A DNA stretch of 64,000 nt, taken from assembly GCF_902459725.1 (NCBI RefSeq), contig NZ_CABPSH010000007.1, forward strand, positions 145,869 through 209,868. Reading direction: 5' to 3'. This document shows, piece after piece, positions 35,746 through 47,977 of the stretch (the first letter of the stretch is position 1; the number at the start of each line of letters is the position of its first letter). A program made the translations under genes and the position numbers. The DNA comes from Pandoraea eparura (GTDB taxonomy: Bacteria; Pseudomonadota; Gammaproteobacteria; Burkholderiales; Burkholderiaceae). The notes below the pieces were generated by a model. That model made no database searches and was not told the origin of the DNA. It saw only the letters and a list, made by a program, of their open reading frames with translations.

Positions 35746-37593
35746 ATGACCGGCGACTCCGACAGTTCCGACAGTGCAGCCCACGCCGGTGGGTACCACG
35801 GCGCCCCGCACAGCTTCTGGACGAAGTACGTCTGGAGTCAGGACCACAAGGTCATTGCGGTGCAATACGCATGCACGGCCATTGCGGTCGGCCTCGTCGG
35901 GCTCGTCCTCTCGAACCTCATGCGCATGCAACTGGGCTTCCCGGGCAAGTTCTCCTTCATCGACGCCAACCACTACTACCAGTACGTCACCATGCACGGC
36001 ATGATCATGGTGATCTACCTGCTCACGGCGCTCTTCCTCGGTGGCTTCGGCAACTACCTCATCCCGCTGATGGTCGGGGCGCGCGACATGGTCTTCCCGT
36101 TCCTGAACATGCTCAGTTACTGGGTCTACCTGCTCGCTGTCATCGTGCTGATGGTGAGCTTCTTCGTGCCCGGCGGCCCGACCGGCGCCGGCTGGACACT
36201 CTACCCCCCGCAAGCGATTCTCCCCGGCACGCCCGGCACCGAGTGGGGCATCGTGCTGATGCTCGTCTCGCTGGCCATCTTCATCGTCGCCGCCACGATG
36301 GGCGGCCTCAATTACGTCACCACCGTGCTGCAAGCCCGCGCCGAAGGCATGACGTTGCTGCGCATGCCGCTCACGGTCTGGGGCATCGTGATGGCCACGG
36401 TGCTCGCGCTGCTGGCCTTCCCGGCACTGTTCGTCTCCGCCGTCATGATGCTGCTCGACAAGACCCTGCACACGAGCTTCTTCATGCCGGCCGTCGTGTC
36501 GATGGGCCAACCGCTCGACTATCGCGGCGGCAGCCCGCTCCTGTTTCAGCACCTGTTCTGGTTCTTCGGTCACCCCGAGGTGTACATCGTCGCGCTGCCC
36601 GCATTCGGCATCGTCTCCGATCTCATCAGCGTGCACGCGCGCAAGAACATCTTCGGCTACCGCATGATGGTCTGGGCAATCCTCGCCATCGGCGTGCTCT
36701 CGGTCGTCGTCTGGGCGCACCACATGTTCATCAGCGGCATGAATCCGTACTTCGGATTCTTCTTCGCCACGACCACCCTCATCATCGCCATCCCCACCGC
36801 GATCAAGGTCTACAACTGGGTGCTCACGCTGTGGCGCGGCGACATCCATCTGACCGTGCCGATGCTGTTCGCCATCGGCTTCATCAGCACCTTCGTGATC
36901 GGCGGCCTCACCGGACTCTTCCTCGGCAACGTCAGCGTCGACATGCCATTGTCGAACACCTACTTCGTGGTCGCACACTTCCACATGGTGATGGGTGTGT
37001 CGCCGCTGCTCGTGATTTTCGGCGGCATCTACCACTGGTATCCGCTCATCACCGGCAGACGGATGAACGACCGCCTCGGCCAATGGCATTTCTGGATCAC
37101 GTTCCTCGGCACCTACGCGATCTTCTTCCCGATGCACTACCTCGGCATACTCGGCATGCCGCGCCGCTACTACGAGTTCAAGGACTACAGTTTCATCCCC
37201 GAGTCGGCACACACGATGAACGCCTACATCTCGGTGGCGGCGTTCGTCGTCGCCGCCGGGCAATTGCTGTTCCTGTTCAACCTCGCCTGGAGCCTGCGGC
37301 ACGGCAAGCCGGCCGGCGCAAATCCGTGGCGTGCGGCGTCGCTCGAATGGCAGACGCCCGACGTGCCACCCGTACACGGCAACTGGGGCCCGACGCCGCC
37401 CGTGGTCTATCGCTGGCCTTACGAATACAGCGTGCCGGGCGACATCGACGACGTCGTCCCGCAGAATCTCGCCCCCGATCCACGACGTCCTGCCACGCTC
37501 GTGCACGGCGACTCGGCGGCGCTGCATCGTCGCGACACGCCACCACCATCACCGCCCAAGTCGCCCAAATCACCCAAGGGAGCCGCACCATGA
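35746..37593 (+). CDS. coxN: Haem-copper oxidase subunit I (CoxN/CtaD-like)
   Basis: 615 residues with twelve core membrane helices. MHGMIM holds the low-spin haem a ligand; GHPEVYI supplies the CuB His, the glutamate and the Tyr of the type A1 oxidases; WAHHMF gives two further CuB histidines and VVAHFHMVMG the haem a3 and a ligands. The C-terminal 60 residues form a Pro-rich cytoplasmic tail. It reduces oxygen to water and pumps protons. CAGGGAGA precedes the ATG. It overlaps the next gene by four bases. A 160-base gap with ACAACAC repeats separates it from coxM. Confidence 0.95.
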   Translation: MTGDSDSSDSAAHAGGYHGAPHSFWTKYVWSQDHKVIAVQYACTAIAVGLVGLVLSNLMRMQLGFPGKFSFIDANHYYQYVTMHGMIMVIYLLTALFLGGFGNYLIPLMVGARDMVFPFLNMLSYWVYLLAVIVLMVSFFVPGGPTGAGWTLYPPQAILPGTPGTEWGIVLMLVSLAIFIVAATMGGLNYVTTVLQARAEGMTLLRMPLTVWGIVMATVLALLAFPALFVSAVMMLLDKTLHTSFFMPAVVSMGQPLDYRGGSPLLFQHLFWFFGHPEVYIVALPAFGIVSDLISVHARKNIFGYRMMVWAILAIGVLSVVVWAHHMFISGMNPYFGFFFATTTLIIAIPTAIKVYNWVLTLWRGDIHLTVPMLFAIGFISTFVIGGLTGLFLGNVSVDMPLSNTYFVVAHFHMVMGVSPLLVIFGGIYHWYPLITGRRMNDRLGQWHFWITFLGTYAIFFPMHYLGILGMPRRYYEFKDYSFIPESAHTMNAYISVAAFVVAAGQLLFLFNLAWSLRHGKPAGANPWRAASLEWQTPDVPPVHGNWGPTPPVVYRWPYEYSVPGDIDDVVPQNLAPDPRRPATLVHGDSAALHRRDTPPPSPPKSPKSPKGAAP

Positions 37594-38225
37594 AGCCCGC
37601 GCCGTCCTGGCCGTCCCTGCCACCCGGGGGCGCGCCCATCGCTCAACCGCCGCGTCGCGCGGCGTCGCAGGTCGCGCTCTGGTGGCTCATGGGCGTGATC
37701 GGCATGCTGTTCGCGCTCATGCTCGCGGCGTATGTGATGCGCATGAGTCTCGGCGACTGGCGTCCATTGCCGTCGATCAACGCGCTGTGGATCAACACAG
37801 GGGTGCTGGCCGCCGCATGCCTGGTGATGCAGTCGTCGGCCTGGCAAGCGCGACACGGTGAGTTGCGCCGCTCACGCCGCGACTGGGCGCTGGCGGGCGG
37901 GCTCGCACTCGCGTTCGTCATCGGGCAGCTTTGGGTGTGGCATGACCTGACGCTGCGTCACTTCGGTGTGGCCGGCAATCCTGCCAACAGCTTCTTCTTC
38001 CTGCTCACCGGGTTGCATGCGCTACATCTGCTCGGGGGCGGAGTGGCGTGGGCGTGTCTCGCGTCGCATCGGCTCACGCATGCCGCGCGCGCACGACGCC
38101 TGTCTTTGACCGCGCAGTACTGGCACTTTCTGTTTCTGCTATGGATCGTGCTGTTCGCGGCCATCGTCAATCTCACGCCGGAGATCGTGCAGCGACTGTG
38201 CGGCACTGCCGCCGTCGGGCCATAA
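37590..38225 (+). CDS. coxO: Haem-copper oxidase subunit III-like protein (first copy, CoxO-like)
   Basis: 211 residues with five hydrophobic helices and the COX3-family core around FFLLTGLHALHLLGGG and a C-terminal YWHFLFLLWIVLFA. Its helices after a Pro-rich start resemble the shortened subunit III of bacterial caa3 oxidases. It is followed by a second, different subunit III gene, as in coxMNOP. ATG overlaps the subunit I stop by four bases and follows AAGGGAG. Confidence 0.87.
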   Translation: MKPAPSWPSLPPGGAPIAQPPRRAASQVALWWLMGVIGMLFALMLAAYVMRMSLGDWRPLPSINALWINTGVLAAACLVMQSSAWQARHGELRRSRRDWALAGGLALAFVIGQLWVWHDLTLRHFGVAGNPANSFFFLLTGLHALHLLGGGVAWACLASHRLTHAARARRLSLTAQYWHFLFLLWIVLFAAIVNLTPEIVQRLCGTAAVGP

Positions 38226-38244
38226 CGCGTCGAGGAGCGACATC

Positions 38245-38937
38245 GTGAATCCGTCTTCGCCTGCCCCATCCCCGTCGACCGAACTGCCCGCCGGTTGGCG
38301 CGGCGTCGTCACCGATTGGTCGGGAGATCGCGCCGCGTTCCACGTGCCGTGGGGCAAGGCGATGATGTGGATCTTCCTGCTCTCGGACACGTTCGTGTTC
38401 AGCAGCTTTCTCATCGGTTACATGACGGTGCGCATCTCGACGACCGCCCCCTGGCCAAACCCGGCGGAGATCTTCGCGCTCAATGTGAACGGCCATCCGG
38501 TGCCGCTGCTGCTCATCGCCATCATGACGTTCACGCTCATCACCAGCAGCGGCACCATGGCGATGGCGGTGAACTACGCCTACCGGCGCGATCGCGACAA
38601 GACGGCCGCCTGCATTCTCGCTACGGCCTATTTCGGCATGGCATTCGTCGGCATGCAGGCGTTCGAGTGGACCAACCTGATCGTGCACGAAGGCATCCGG
38701 CCGTGGGGCAATGCGATGGGCGCGGCGCAGTTCGGTGCGTGCTTCTTCATGATCACGGGCTTTCACGGGCTGCACGTGAGTGCGGGCGTCATCTATCTGC
38801 TCACGGTAATGCGCAAGGTGCTCAACGGTACGCTCGAACGACGCGGCAACTACCAGCTCGTCGAGATCGCAGGCCTTTACTGGCACTTCGTCGATCTCGT
38901 CTGGGTGTTCATCTTTGCGCTGTTCTATCTTTGGTAG
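38245..38937 (+). CDS. coxP: Haem-copper oxidase subunit III (second copy, CoxP-like)
   Basis: 230 residues from GTG with GAGGAG upstream. Five membrane helices and clearer COX3 signatures than the previous gene: MWIFLLSDTFVFSSFLIGY, FEWTNLI, FFMITGFHGLHVSAG and YWHFVDLVWVFIFALFYLW. Subunit III stabilises the oxidase and supports the proton uptake path. Having two divergent subunit III genes in tandem is the mark of the CoxMNOP group. Confidence 0.92.
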   Translation: MNPSSPAPSPSTELPAGWRGVVTDWSGDRAAFHVPWGKAMMWIFLLSDTFVFSSFLIGYMTVRISTTAPWPNPAEIFALNVNGHPVPLLLIAIMTFTLITSSGTMAMAVNYAYRRDRDKTAACILATAYFGMAFVGMQAFEWTNLIVHEGIRPWGNAMGAAQFGACFFMITGFHGLHVSAGVIYLLTVMRKVLNGTLERRGNYQLVEIAGLYWHFVDLVWVFIFALFYLW

Positions 38938-38945
38938 GAGGAGCG

Positions 38946-39302
38946 ATGGAATCCTCTGCGACATCCGCACAGCAAGCGTCTGGCGCCAGCGGCGAGCACT
39001 CGGGCCAACAGCATTCGGTCAGCCTCTATCTCAAGGTGTGGGGGCTTCTGTTCGTGCTCTCGACGTTCTCATATCTCGTTGATTACGCCGATCTGCACGG
39101 CTACCTGCGCTGGGGGTTGATCCTCGCGCTGATGGTGGCCAAGGCCGGCCTGATTGTCGCCGTGTTCATGCACATGCGCTGGGAGCGGCTCGCGCTCGTC
39201 TACGCGATCCTGATTCCGCCGCTCGCGTTGCTGGTGCTGATGGTCCTGATGGCCGCGGAAGCGGACTACACGTTCCTCACGCGGCTGGCGCATTTCCGGT
39301 AG
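38946..39302 (+). CDS. Cytochrome c oxidase subunit IV (prokaryotic type)
   Basis: 118 residues with a Ser/Gln-rich N-terminus and three hydrophobic helices (about 28-46, 53-74, 80-103); VAKAGLIVAVFMHMRWE is the conserved heart of the COX4_pro family. Starts eight bases after coxP with AGGAGGAG. It is the last gene of the oxidase operon and ends 25 bases from the convergent LysR gene. No assembly factors (Sco, CtaG) are visible in the window. Confidence 0.88.
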   Translation: MESSATSAQQASGASGEHSGQQHSVSLYLKVWGLLFVLSTFSYLVDYADLHGYLRWGLILALMVAKAGLIVAVFMHMRWERLALVYAILIPPLALLVLMVLMAAEADYTFLTRLAHFR

Positions 39303-39327
39303 CGCGCCGATACCACGGCGCGGTGCC

Positions 39328-40260
39328 TCACAACAATTCCACCAGCCGCCGGTCGCTCTTGCGGCAGTACTCGGTGCACGCGGTGCGCGCGGCCGTGGCC
39401 GCCCCATGCACGAAGAGCGGGGCGTCGGCGCGTCGTGACATCGACACCACGATGGACGGCGGCGCCGGCTGCAACGGTAACTCCGCGACTTCACCGCTCG
39501 CGATCAGATCGTCGACGAACAGCCGCGGAATCGCCGCGACACCAAAGCCGTCTCTCACCAACTGCACGATCACGGCAATCGACGGCGACCCGGTGATGCG
39601 GGTCTCCGAGAGCGGCACGCCGTGCACGCCCGCCAGTTTCGCCACGATGTCCTCCAGCGCCCGGTGCGGCGCCGTGCCGCGCCCGTAGGTCAGGATCGGA
39701 TGCTGCAGCACCTGCTTCGCGAGCCCGCTGCGCGTGTTCGGGAACATGCCCGTGCGCGCGATCCAGTGCACCGGATAGTTGGCGAGCGCATCGCACACCA
39801 CGCTGCTGTCGTCGCTGCCCTCCACGCGGATGATGAGATCGAGTTCGTCCGCGATCAGGCGCCGCTGCAACTGTACCGAGACGTCGACCGTCAACTCGAC
39901 TTCCAGCGAGGGATAGTCGGCCGCCAAGCGGCGCAGATAGTGCGGCAGCCAGCTATGCACCACGGTCTCGATCACGCCGAGACGCAACCGTCCGCGCAAG
40001 GTGCTTTCGCCCGATGCCGCTGTCTGTAGACGTCGTGCCGCCTCCACCACTGCCTTGGCATAGCCCAGCAGGTATTCGCCGTTGGGCGTGAGACGAAATT
40101 CGCGGCTGTCGCGATCGACCAGCACTGTCTTCAACTCCTCCTCGAGCGCCTTGAGCCGCTGGGAGATCGCCGCCGGCGTGGCGTGCAGCGCCGCGGCCGT
40201 TGCACGGAAGTTGCGCAGCTTGGCCAGCGTGACGAACGTTTCGAGAAATCGCGTGTTCAT
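39328..40260 (-). CDS. LysR-family regulator, divergent from the DUF1445/oxoprolinase genes
   Basis: 310 residues: N-terminal helix-turn-helix (MNTRFLETFVTLAKLRNFRATAAA... with AAISQRLKALEEEL) and a periplasmic-binding-like effector domain (about 90-290) with YPSLEVEL and RDGFGVAAIPRL. ATG 40260 starts the HTH; the long upstream frame is not coding. It is divergently oriented to the hydro-lyase gene 203 bases away, the classic position of a LysR regulator controlling its neighbour. The gap has a T-rich tract at about 40395-40410. Confidence 0.92.
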   Translation of the reverse strand: MNTRFLETFVTLAKLRNFRATAAALHATPAAISQRLKALEEELKTVLVDRDSREFRLTPNGEYLLGYAKAVVEAARRLQTAASGESTLRGRLRLGVIETVVHSWLPHYLRRLAADYPSLEVELTVDVSVQLQRRLIADELDLIIRVEGSDDSSVVCDALANYPVHWIARTGMFPNTRSGLAKQVLQHPILTYGRGTAPHRALEDIVAKLAGVHGVPLSETRITGSPSIAVIVQLVRDGFGVAAIPRLFVDDLIASGEVAELPLQPAPPSIVVSMSRRADAPLFVHGAATAARTACTEYCRKSDRRLVELL

Positions 40261-40463
40261 GGGACTCGTGGGCCGGGAGCGTGCCCAAAATTTGATCTCG
40301 GATCGAGGAAGAAAAAAGCAACGAACCTCGGGAAAACCCGTGACGTTGTTAAGAAATTCTATACGGTAGCGCGTAGAAAAACTCGTTAGCGACAATTTTT
40401 TTTTCTTTCTATGCTTCAGCCATCCGATGCCACCGTTGCATCCCCCCCAATGCAGGAGCTGTC

Positions 40464-41285
40464 ATGAACCATCCCGCCGTGCTCGACGACCTCGCCTCGC
40501 AACGCGACGCCATCACGCCCTTCGCATTCCGTCAGGCAGTGCGCAGCGGTCAGTTCCGGAAGCCGACCGCCGGTTATTGCGGCGACTTCGCGCAGGCCAA
40601 CCTCGCCATCCTGCCGGCAGCCCACGCGCACGATTTCCTGCGCTTCTGCCAAAGCAATCCGAAGGCCTGCCCGTTGCTGGGCGTGGGCGAGCCGGGGCAA
40701 TGGCACGTGCCGGCGCTGGGCCGCGAGGTGGATATCCGTACCGACGTGCCGGGTTACAACGTCTACCGCGACGGCAAACTCGCCGAACAGGTCGACCACC
40801 TCGCCGAGGTCTGGCAGGACGACTTCGTCGTCTTCGCCATCGGCTGCTCGTTCTCGTTCGAAGGCATGCTGGCGCAGGCGGGCATTGGACTGCGTCACGT
40901 GGAAGAGGGCCGCAACGTGCCGATGTATCGAACGAACATCGCCAATCAGCGCGCCGGAAAGTTCGGTGGCGAGCTGGTCGTGTCGATGCGTCCGATGAAG
41001 GGGGCCGACGCCATTCGCGCTGTGCAGATCACGAGCCGGTTCCCCGGCGTACACGGCGCGCCGATCCATATCGGTGACCCGGCGGCGCTCGGCATCGCGG
41101 ATTTGTCCAAGCCGACGTTTGGCGACGCTGTCACCATCCGCGACGGCGAGCTGCCCGTCTACTGGGCCTGTGGTGTGACGCCGCAGACCGCAATCATGGA
41201 GGCCAGTCTGCCGATCGCCATCGCGCACCGGCCGGGCTACATGCTGATGACGGATATCCCGAACGCGTCGCTCGCCGTTTTCTGA
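40464..41285 (+). CDS. DUF1445/UPF0317 putative hydro-lyase
   Basis: 273 residues covering the full DUF1445 family: [15 protein letters not shown] (about 37-51), [24 protein letters not shown] (about 125-137), NVPMYRTNI and [11 protein letters not shown]. The family is annotated as putative hydro-lyase and is related to part of vertebrate mitochondrial D-glutamate cyclase (DGLUCY). Next to a fused 5-oxoprolinase-like gene and a transporter, a role in pyroglutamate, D-glutamate or hydantoin breakdown is plausible but unproven. AGGAG precedes the ATG. Confidence 0.88.
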   Translation: MNHPAVLDDLASQRDAITPFAFRQAVRSGQFRKPTAGYCGDFAQANLAILPAAHAHDFLRFCQSNPKACPLLGVGEPGQWHVPALGREVDIRTDVPGYNVYRDGKLAEQVDHLAEVWQDDFVVFAIGCSFSFEGMLAQAGIGLRHVEEGRNVPMYRTNIANQRAGKFGGELVVSMRPMKGADAIRAVQITSRFPGVHGAPIHIGDPAALGIADLSKPTFGDAVTIRDGELPVYWACGVTPQTAIMEASLPIAIAHRPGYMLMTDIPNASLAVF

Positions 41286-41446
41286 TCGCGCGCGACGTGC
41301 AATGCAAGGCACCGGGGCATCGCAGCAATACCGAAAACATCGACGCACGACCTGAAGCACCCGGCAAATTTCACCCAGGCAACCAGCATCACCCAAGCAT
41401 CACCCGAGCACCAAGTACGACAGAAACACCGCGCCATGACGGGAGG

Positions 41447-41470
41447 CGGCAGGGGAACGTTCGCCTGCCG
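41447..41470. other. Inverted repeat between hydro-lyase and MFS genes
   Basis: CGGCAGG (41447-41453) and CCTGCCG (41464-41470) around a ten-base centre that itself contains AACGTT. It lies in the 267-base gap between the hydro-lyase and transporter genes; there is no T tract, so operator or messenger-processing hairpin are as likely as terminator. Confidence 0.3.
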
Positions 41471-41552
41471 GTGACCGCACACGCCCATCGGAGAGCGCGG
41501 CCCGAGGGCACATCACACGGCAAGTCACGACATCACCGGAGCCTTTTTTCTC

Positions 41553-42884
41553 ATGGAAAGCAAATCCCCTCTCGCCCCCCCGGCGGCAGCAGTTCCCGCC
41601 GACACGTCCGGCACGTCTGACCAGGGCGGCAGCCTGTTCGGCTGGTATGGCGACGCCACCTCGCGCCAAAAGCGCGCCTTCTGGAGCTGCAAGGTCGGCT
41701 ACATGCTCGACGGCATGGACACCCAGATGCTGAGCTTCGTCATTCCGACGCTGGTCGCGACGTGGGGCATCAGCCTTGCCGACGCCGGCTTCATCGGCAC
41801 GCTGACGTTGCTCGCGTCGGCGCTCGGCGGCTGGGCGGCCGGCATTCTGTCGGATCGCATCGGCCGTGTACGCACGCTGCAACTCACCGTGTTGTGGTTC
41901 GCTGTCTTCACCGGGCTGTGCGGACTCGCGCAGAACTACCATCAACTGCTCGCCGCGCGCGCGCTCATGGGCTTCGGCTTCGGCGGCGAATGGACGGCAG
42001 GCGCCGTGCTCATCGGTGAAGTGATGCGCGCGCGCGACCGCGGCAAGGCCGTGGGCCTCGTGCAGTCCGGCTGGGCCATCGGCTGGGGCCTGACGGCCAT
42101 TCTCTACTCGGTGCTGTTCTCGCTGTTCCCCGCCGACATGGCCTGGCGCGGACTGTTCCTGATCGGCCTGTTGCCCGCGCTGCTCGTGCTCTTCATCCGC
42201 CGCTACGTGCAGGAGCCGGAGGTCTATCAGAAGGAGAAGGCCAAGCAGACGTCGGACGACGCCCCCGGCCTGGCCGCCATCTTCAGCCCGGCTTTGCTCT
42301 CGACGACGATCCGCGCCGCGCTGCTGACCACCGGCGCACAAGGTGGCTACTACGCCATCACGACGTGGCTGCCCACGTACCTGAAGACGGAGCGCCATCT
42401 CACGGTGATGGGCACCGGCGGCTACCTCGCGATGATCATCTTCGGCTCGTGGGTCGGCTATCTGGCCAGTTCGTATCTGACGGACCGCCTCGGACGCAAG
42501 CCGAACTTCATCCTGTTCGCCGTGGGCTCGATGGTGATCGCGTTCTCGTACACGTCGCTGCCGCTGACCGATAGCGCCATGTTCTGGCTCGGCTTCCCGC
42601 TCGGATTCTTCGCATCGGGCATCTTCAGTGGCATGGGCGCGTTCCTGACTGAACTGTTCCCGACCCGCGTGCGCGGTTCCGGTCAGGGCTTCTGCTACAA
42701 CGTTGGCCGTGCCGTGGGCGCCCTGTTCCCGTTCCTGATCGGCATGCTCTCGAAGCAGTATGGCCTGGGCACGACCATCGGCATCTTCGCCGGCGTGGCT
42801 TACGGCGTGCTGATCCTCGCGGCGCTCACGCTTCCCGAGACGCGTGGCCGGGATCTCGATTCGCTCGAGGCGCACACGCAGTGA
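41553..42884 (+). CDS. MFS transporter, aromatic acid/organic acid:H+ symporter-like
   Basis: 443 residues with twelve membrane helices. The first helix has GYMLDGMDTQML, the D-G-x-D pattern of the AAHS/metabolite:H+ symporter branch of the major facilitator superfamily; SDRIGRVR (loop 2-3) and TDRLGRKPN (loop 8-9) are the paired MFS motifs. It probably imports the substrate degraded by the flanking hydro-lyase and oxoprolinase. Start ATG at 41553 follows GGAG at about ten bases. A perfect hairpin follows 28 bases after the stop. Confidence 0.9.
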   Translation: MESKSPLAPPAAAVPADTSGTSDQGGSLFGWYGDATSRQKRAFWSCKVGYMLDGMDTQMLSFVIPTLVATWGISLADAGFIGTLTLLASALGGWAAGILSDRIGRVRTLQLTVLWFAVFTGLCGLAQNYHQLLAARALMGFGFGGEWTAGAVLIGEVMRARDRGKAVGLVQSGWAIGWGLTAILYSVLFSLFPADMAWRGLFLIGLLPALLVLFIRRYVQEPEVYQKEKAKQTSDDAPGLAAIFSPALLSTTIRAALLTTGAQGGYYAITTWLPTYLKTERHLTVMGTGGYLAMIIFGSWVGYLASSYLTDRLGRKPNFILFAVGSMVIAFSYTSLPLTDSAMFWLGFPLGFFASGIFSGMGAFLTELFPTRVRGSGQGFCYNVGRAVGALFPFLIGMLSKQYGLGTTIGIFAGVAYGVLILAALTLPETRGRDLDSLEAHTQ

Positions 42885-42912
42885 TACGCGACACCCTGTG
42901 CCAATGAAATAC

Positions 42913-42934
42913 CGCGGCAGCCGTCGCTGCCGCG
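42913..42934 (+). terminator. Hairpin after MFS gene
   Basis: CGCGGCAGC-CGTC-GCTGCCGCG: a perfect nine-pair stem with a four-base loop, 28 bases after the MFS stop. No T run follows, so it may terminate inefficiently or stabilise the 3' end. Confidence 0.55.
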
Positions 42935-43113
42935 TCCGATGACTTCTCATTAATTCTCCCGGTAACGAGATTTGCGAGTGTGTGGCACGGCGGACGACAT
43001 CGTCCGCGCCACACGCCGGGACACGCGCGCCCTGCGCCAACACAGCATGACGACGGTGCCCCGCGCCGTCACCCCGCCGATTCACGTTTGACCATTGCTT
43101 TGCGAGTGACCCC

Positions 43114-46785
<3,672 letters not shown>

Positions 46786-46805
46786 GTGATTTGTAACGGG
46801 TAACG

Positions 46806-46841
46806 ACGCCGCGCAGATGGGAAATTGCTGAAGCGCGGCGT
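46806..46841 (+). terminator. Inverted repeat after the oxoprolinase gene
   Basis: ACGCCGCGC (46806-46814) and GCGCGGCGT (46833-46841), exact complements with an 18-base loop, starting 21 bases after the stop. It separates the catabolic genes from the type III operon and is a plausible terminator without a T tract. Confidence 0.5.
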
Positions 46842-46943
46842 GATACCGGAAGGGAATGCTGCCTTTGCAAAGGCGAGCATCGAGCGCCTTCGTACGATGC
46901 GTTATGTCTTCAACGACTGACCGCAACATACGGAGGCGTTTCC

Positions 46944-47345
46944 ATGTCTGACCCGTTGCAACGTTCCACCCTCACCCCTGCGGTGTCCGCCGAGCCGGCG
47001 CAAGACGCGGCGGACGATCTGCTTGTTCAGTACGAACGCGCATGCGCCGACATGCAGATGGCCGGGCGAAAGCTGCACCGGCAGATGCAGGACTACCATG
47101 CGGTGCTCGACGAGATCGGGCGTCTCGAAGCGGCCGGTACGCCCGACGCCCGCGAGAAGCTCAAGCGACTCGAAGCGCTCGTTACGAGCGAAGCCTTCCA
47201 GCGTAACGAGCGTGAAATCCGTCGCATGACGGCAGCCCTTGCGCACAGCATCGAGCGCATGCGCGACGATGCGCCCGTACCGCTCGCGCCAGTGTCGGCC
47301 GCCCCTGCGAAGCGTGCGCCGTCCGTGCGCCGCGTCTGCGCCTGA
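46944..47345 (+). CDS. Small coiled-coil protein heading the T3SS translocon operon (SseA/CesAB-like chaperone candidate)
   Basis: 133 residues, no signal peptide, almost wholly helical. Heptad-like Leu/Ile/Met spacing runs from about 24 to 108 (LLVQYERACADMQMAGRKL, then LKRLEALVTSEAF and IRRMTAALAHSIERM), with a basic Pro/Ala-rich end. Size, coiled coil and first position before the SseB/EspA-like genes match the SseA/CesAB class of chaperones for translocon filament proteins. Sequence identity is too low to be sure without a profile search. CGGAGG precedes the ATG, and the next gene starts 13 bases after the stop. Confidence 0.65.
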   Translation: MSDPLQRSTLTPAVSAEPAQDAADDLLVQYERACADMQMAGRKLHRQMQDYHAVLDEIGRLEAAGTPDAREKLKRLEALVTSEAFQRNEREIRRMTAALAHSIERMRDDAPVPLAPVSAAPAKRAPSVRRVCA

Positions 47346-47358
47346 GACGGGGTTCGAG

Positions 47359-47883
47359 ATGATCGATCGAATCTCCGGCACTGCATCGCGCCCATACGCC
47401 GATATCACGTCAACGCGTGGCGCGACGCCCACCGATTCCCCCAACCCGCTGCTCTCGACGATGGCCGCCGCCAGCGATCGACTGTCTGCCTTGCAATCGA
47501 TGGCCGACGCCTGGCTCCTGTCGGCACAGACGCGTGTCGACGTTGCTCGCGAGGCGCGCGATTTCGCGACGCTGGTGGGCAACATGGCACAGCAAGCGTC
47601 CTCCGGCAAGACACTTGAGCGCTTGCCGTCGACGCTGCGAGACTTTGCGATTCGACACGAACTGGTGTCGCCGCAAGCCGCCGACGCGCCGTTCGATGCG
47701 GCGAGTCTGCAAACGTTGGAATCGCAGCTTCAGTCACTGGCCATGATTGACAGTGCGTCGAGTACAAGCGAGCAGATTCAGCTCAAACGTTTCGTCACCA
47801 GCTACGACAACACGCTCACGCTATACAACGCGGTGATCGCCAAGCTTGGCGAGGTCACGAAACGCATCGTGAACAGCATCTAA
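47359..47883 (+). CDS. SseB/EspA-like T3SS translocon filament protein (first copy)
   Basis: 174 residues, no signal peptide, no membrane helix, mostly amphipathic helix. The C-terminal half has the SseB/EspA pattern: AASLQTLESQL, a Ser-rich turn, then QIQLKRFVTSYDN and a final helix IAKLGEVTKRIVNSI that parallels the end of SseB. The middle LRDFAIRHEL resembles the region before the SseB C-terminal helices. In SPI-2-type systems this protein polymerises around the needle tip and supports the translocon pore. A second gene of the same type follows, so this is one of two paralogues. The start at 47359 is 13 bases after the previous gene. Confidence 0.6.
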   Translation: MIDRISGTASRPYADITSTRGATPTDSPNPLLSTMAAASDRLSALQSMADAWLLSAQTRVDVAREARDFATLVGNMAQQASSGKTLERLPSTLRDFAIRHELVSPQAADAPFDAASLQTLESQLQSLAMIDSASSTSEQIQLKRFVTSYDNTLTLYNAVIAKLGEVTKRIVNSI

Positions 47884-47977
47884 CCCGTTTCAAAGGGCCG
47901 CGCAGGTCCGCCGTCGAACGTCGATATCGACGTTCCTTTGCCAGCCCCGATTTCACTGACTTCAGGACTCAAGCCTC

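Noticed and set aside
35871..38225. 784-codon frame overlapping oxidase subunit I
   Set aside because: Only its last 211 codons (from 37590) are real, as the first subunit III gene; the rest is the alternate frame of coxN.
40411..40467. 18-codon ORF ending in a four-base overlap with the DUF1445 gene
   Set aside because: No Shine-Dalgarno site before its ATG, and the DUF1445 gene has its own AGGAG; kept out of the feature list.
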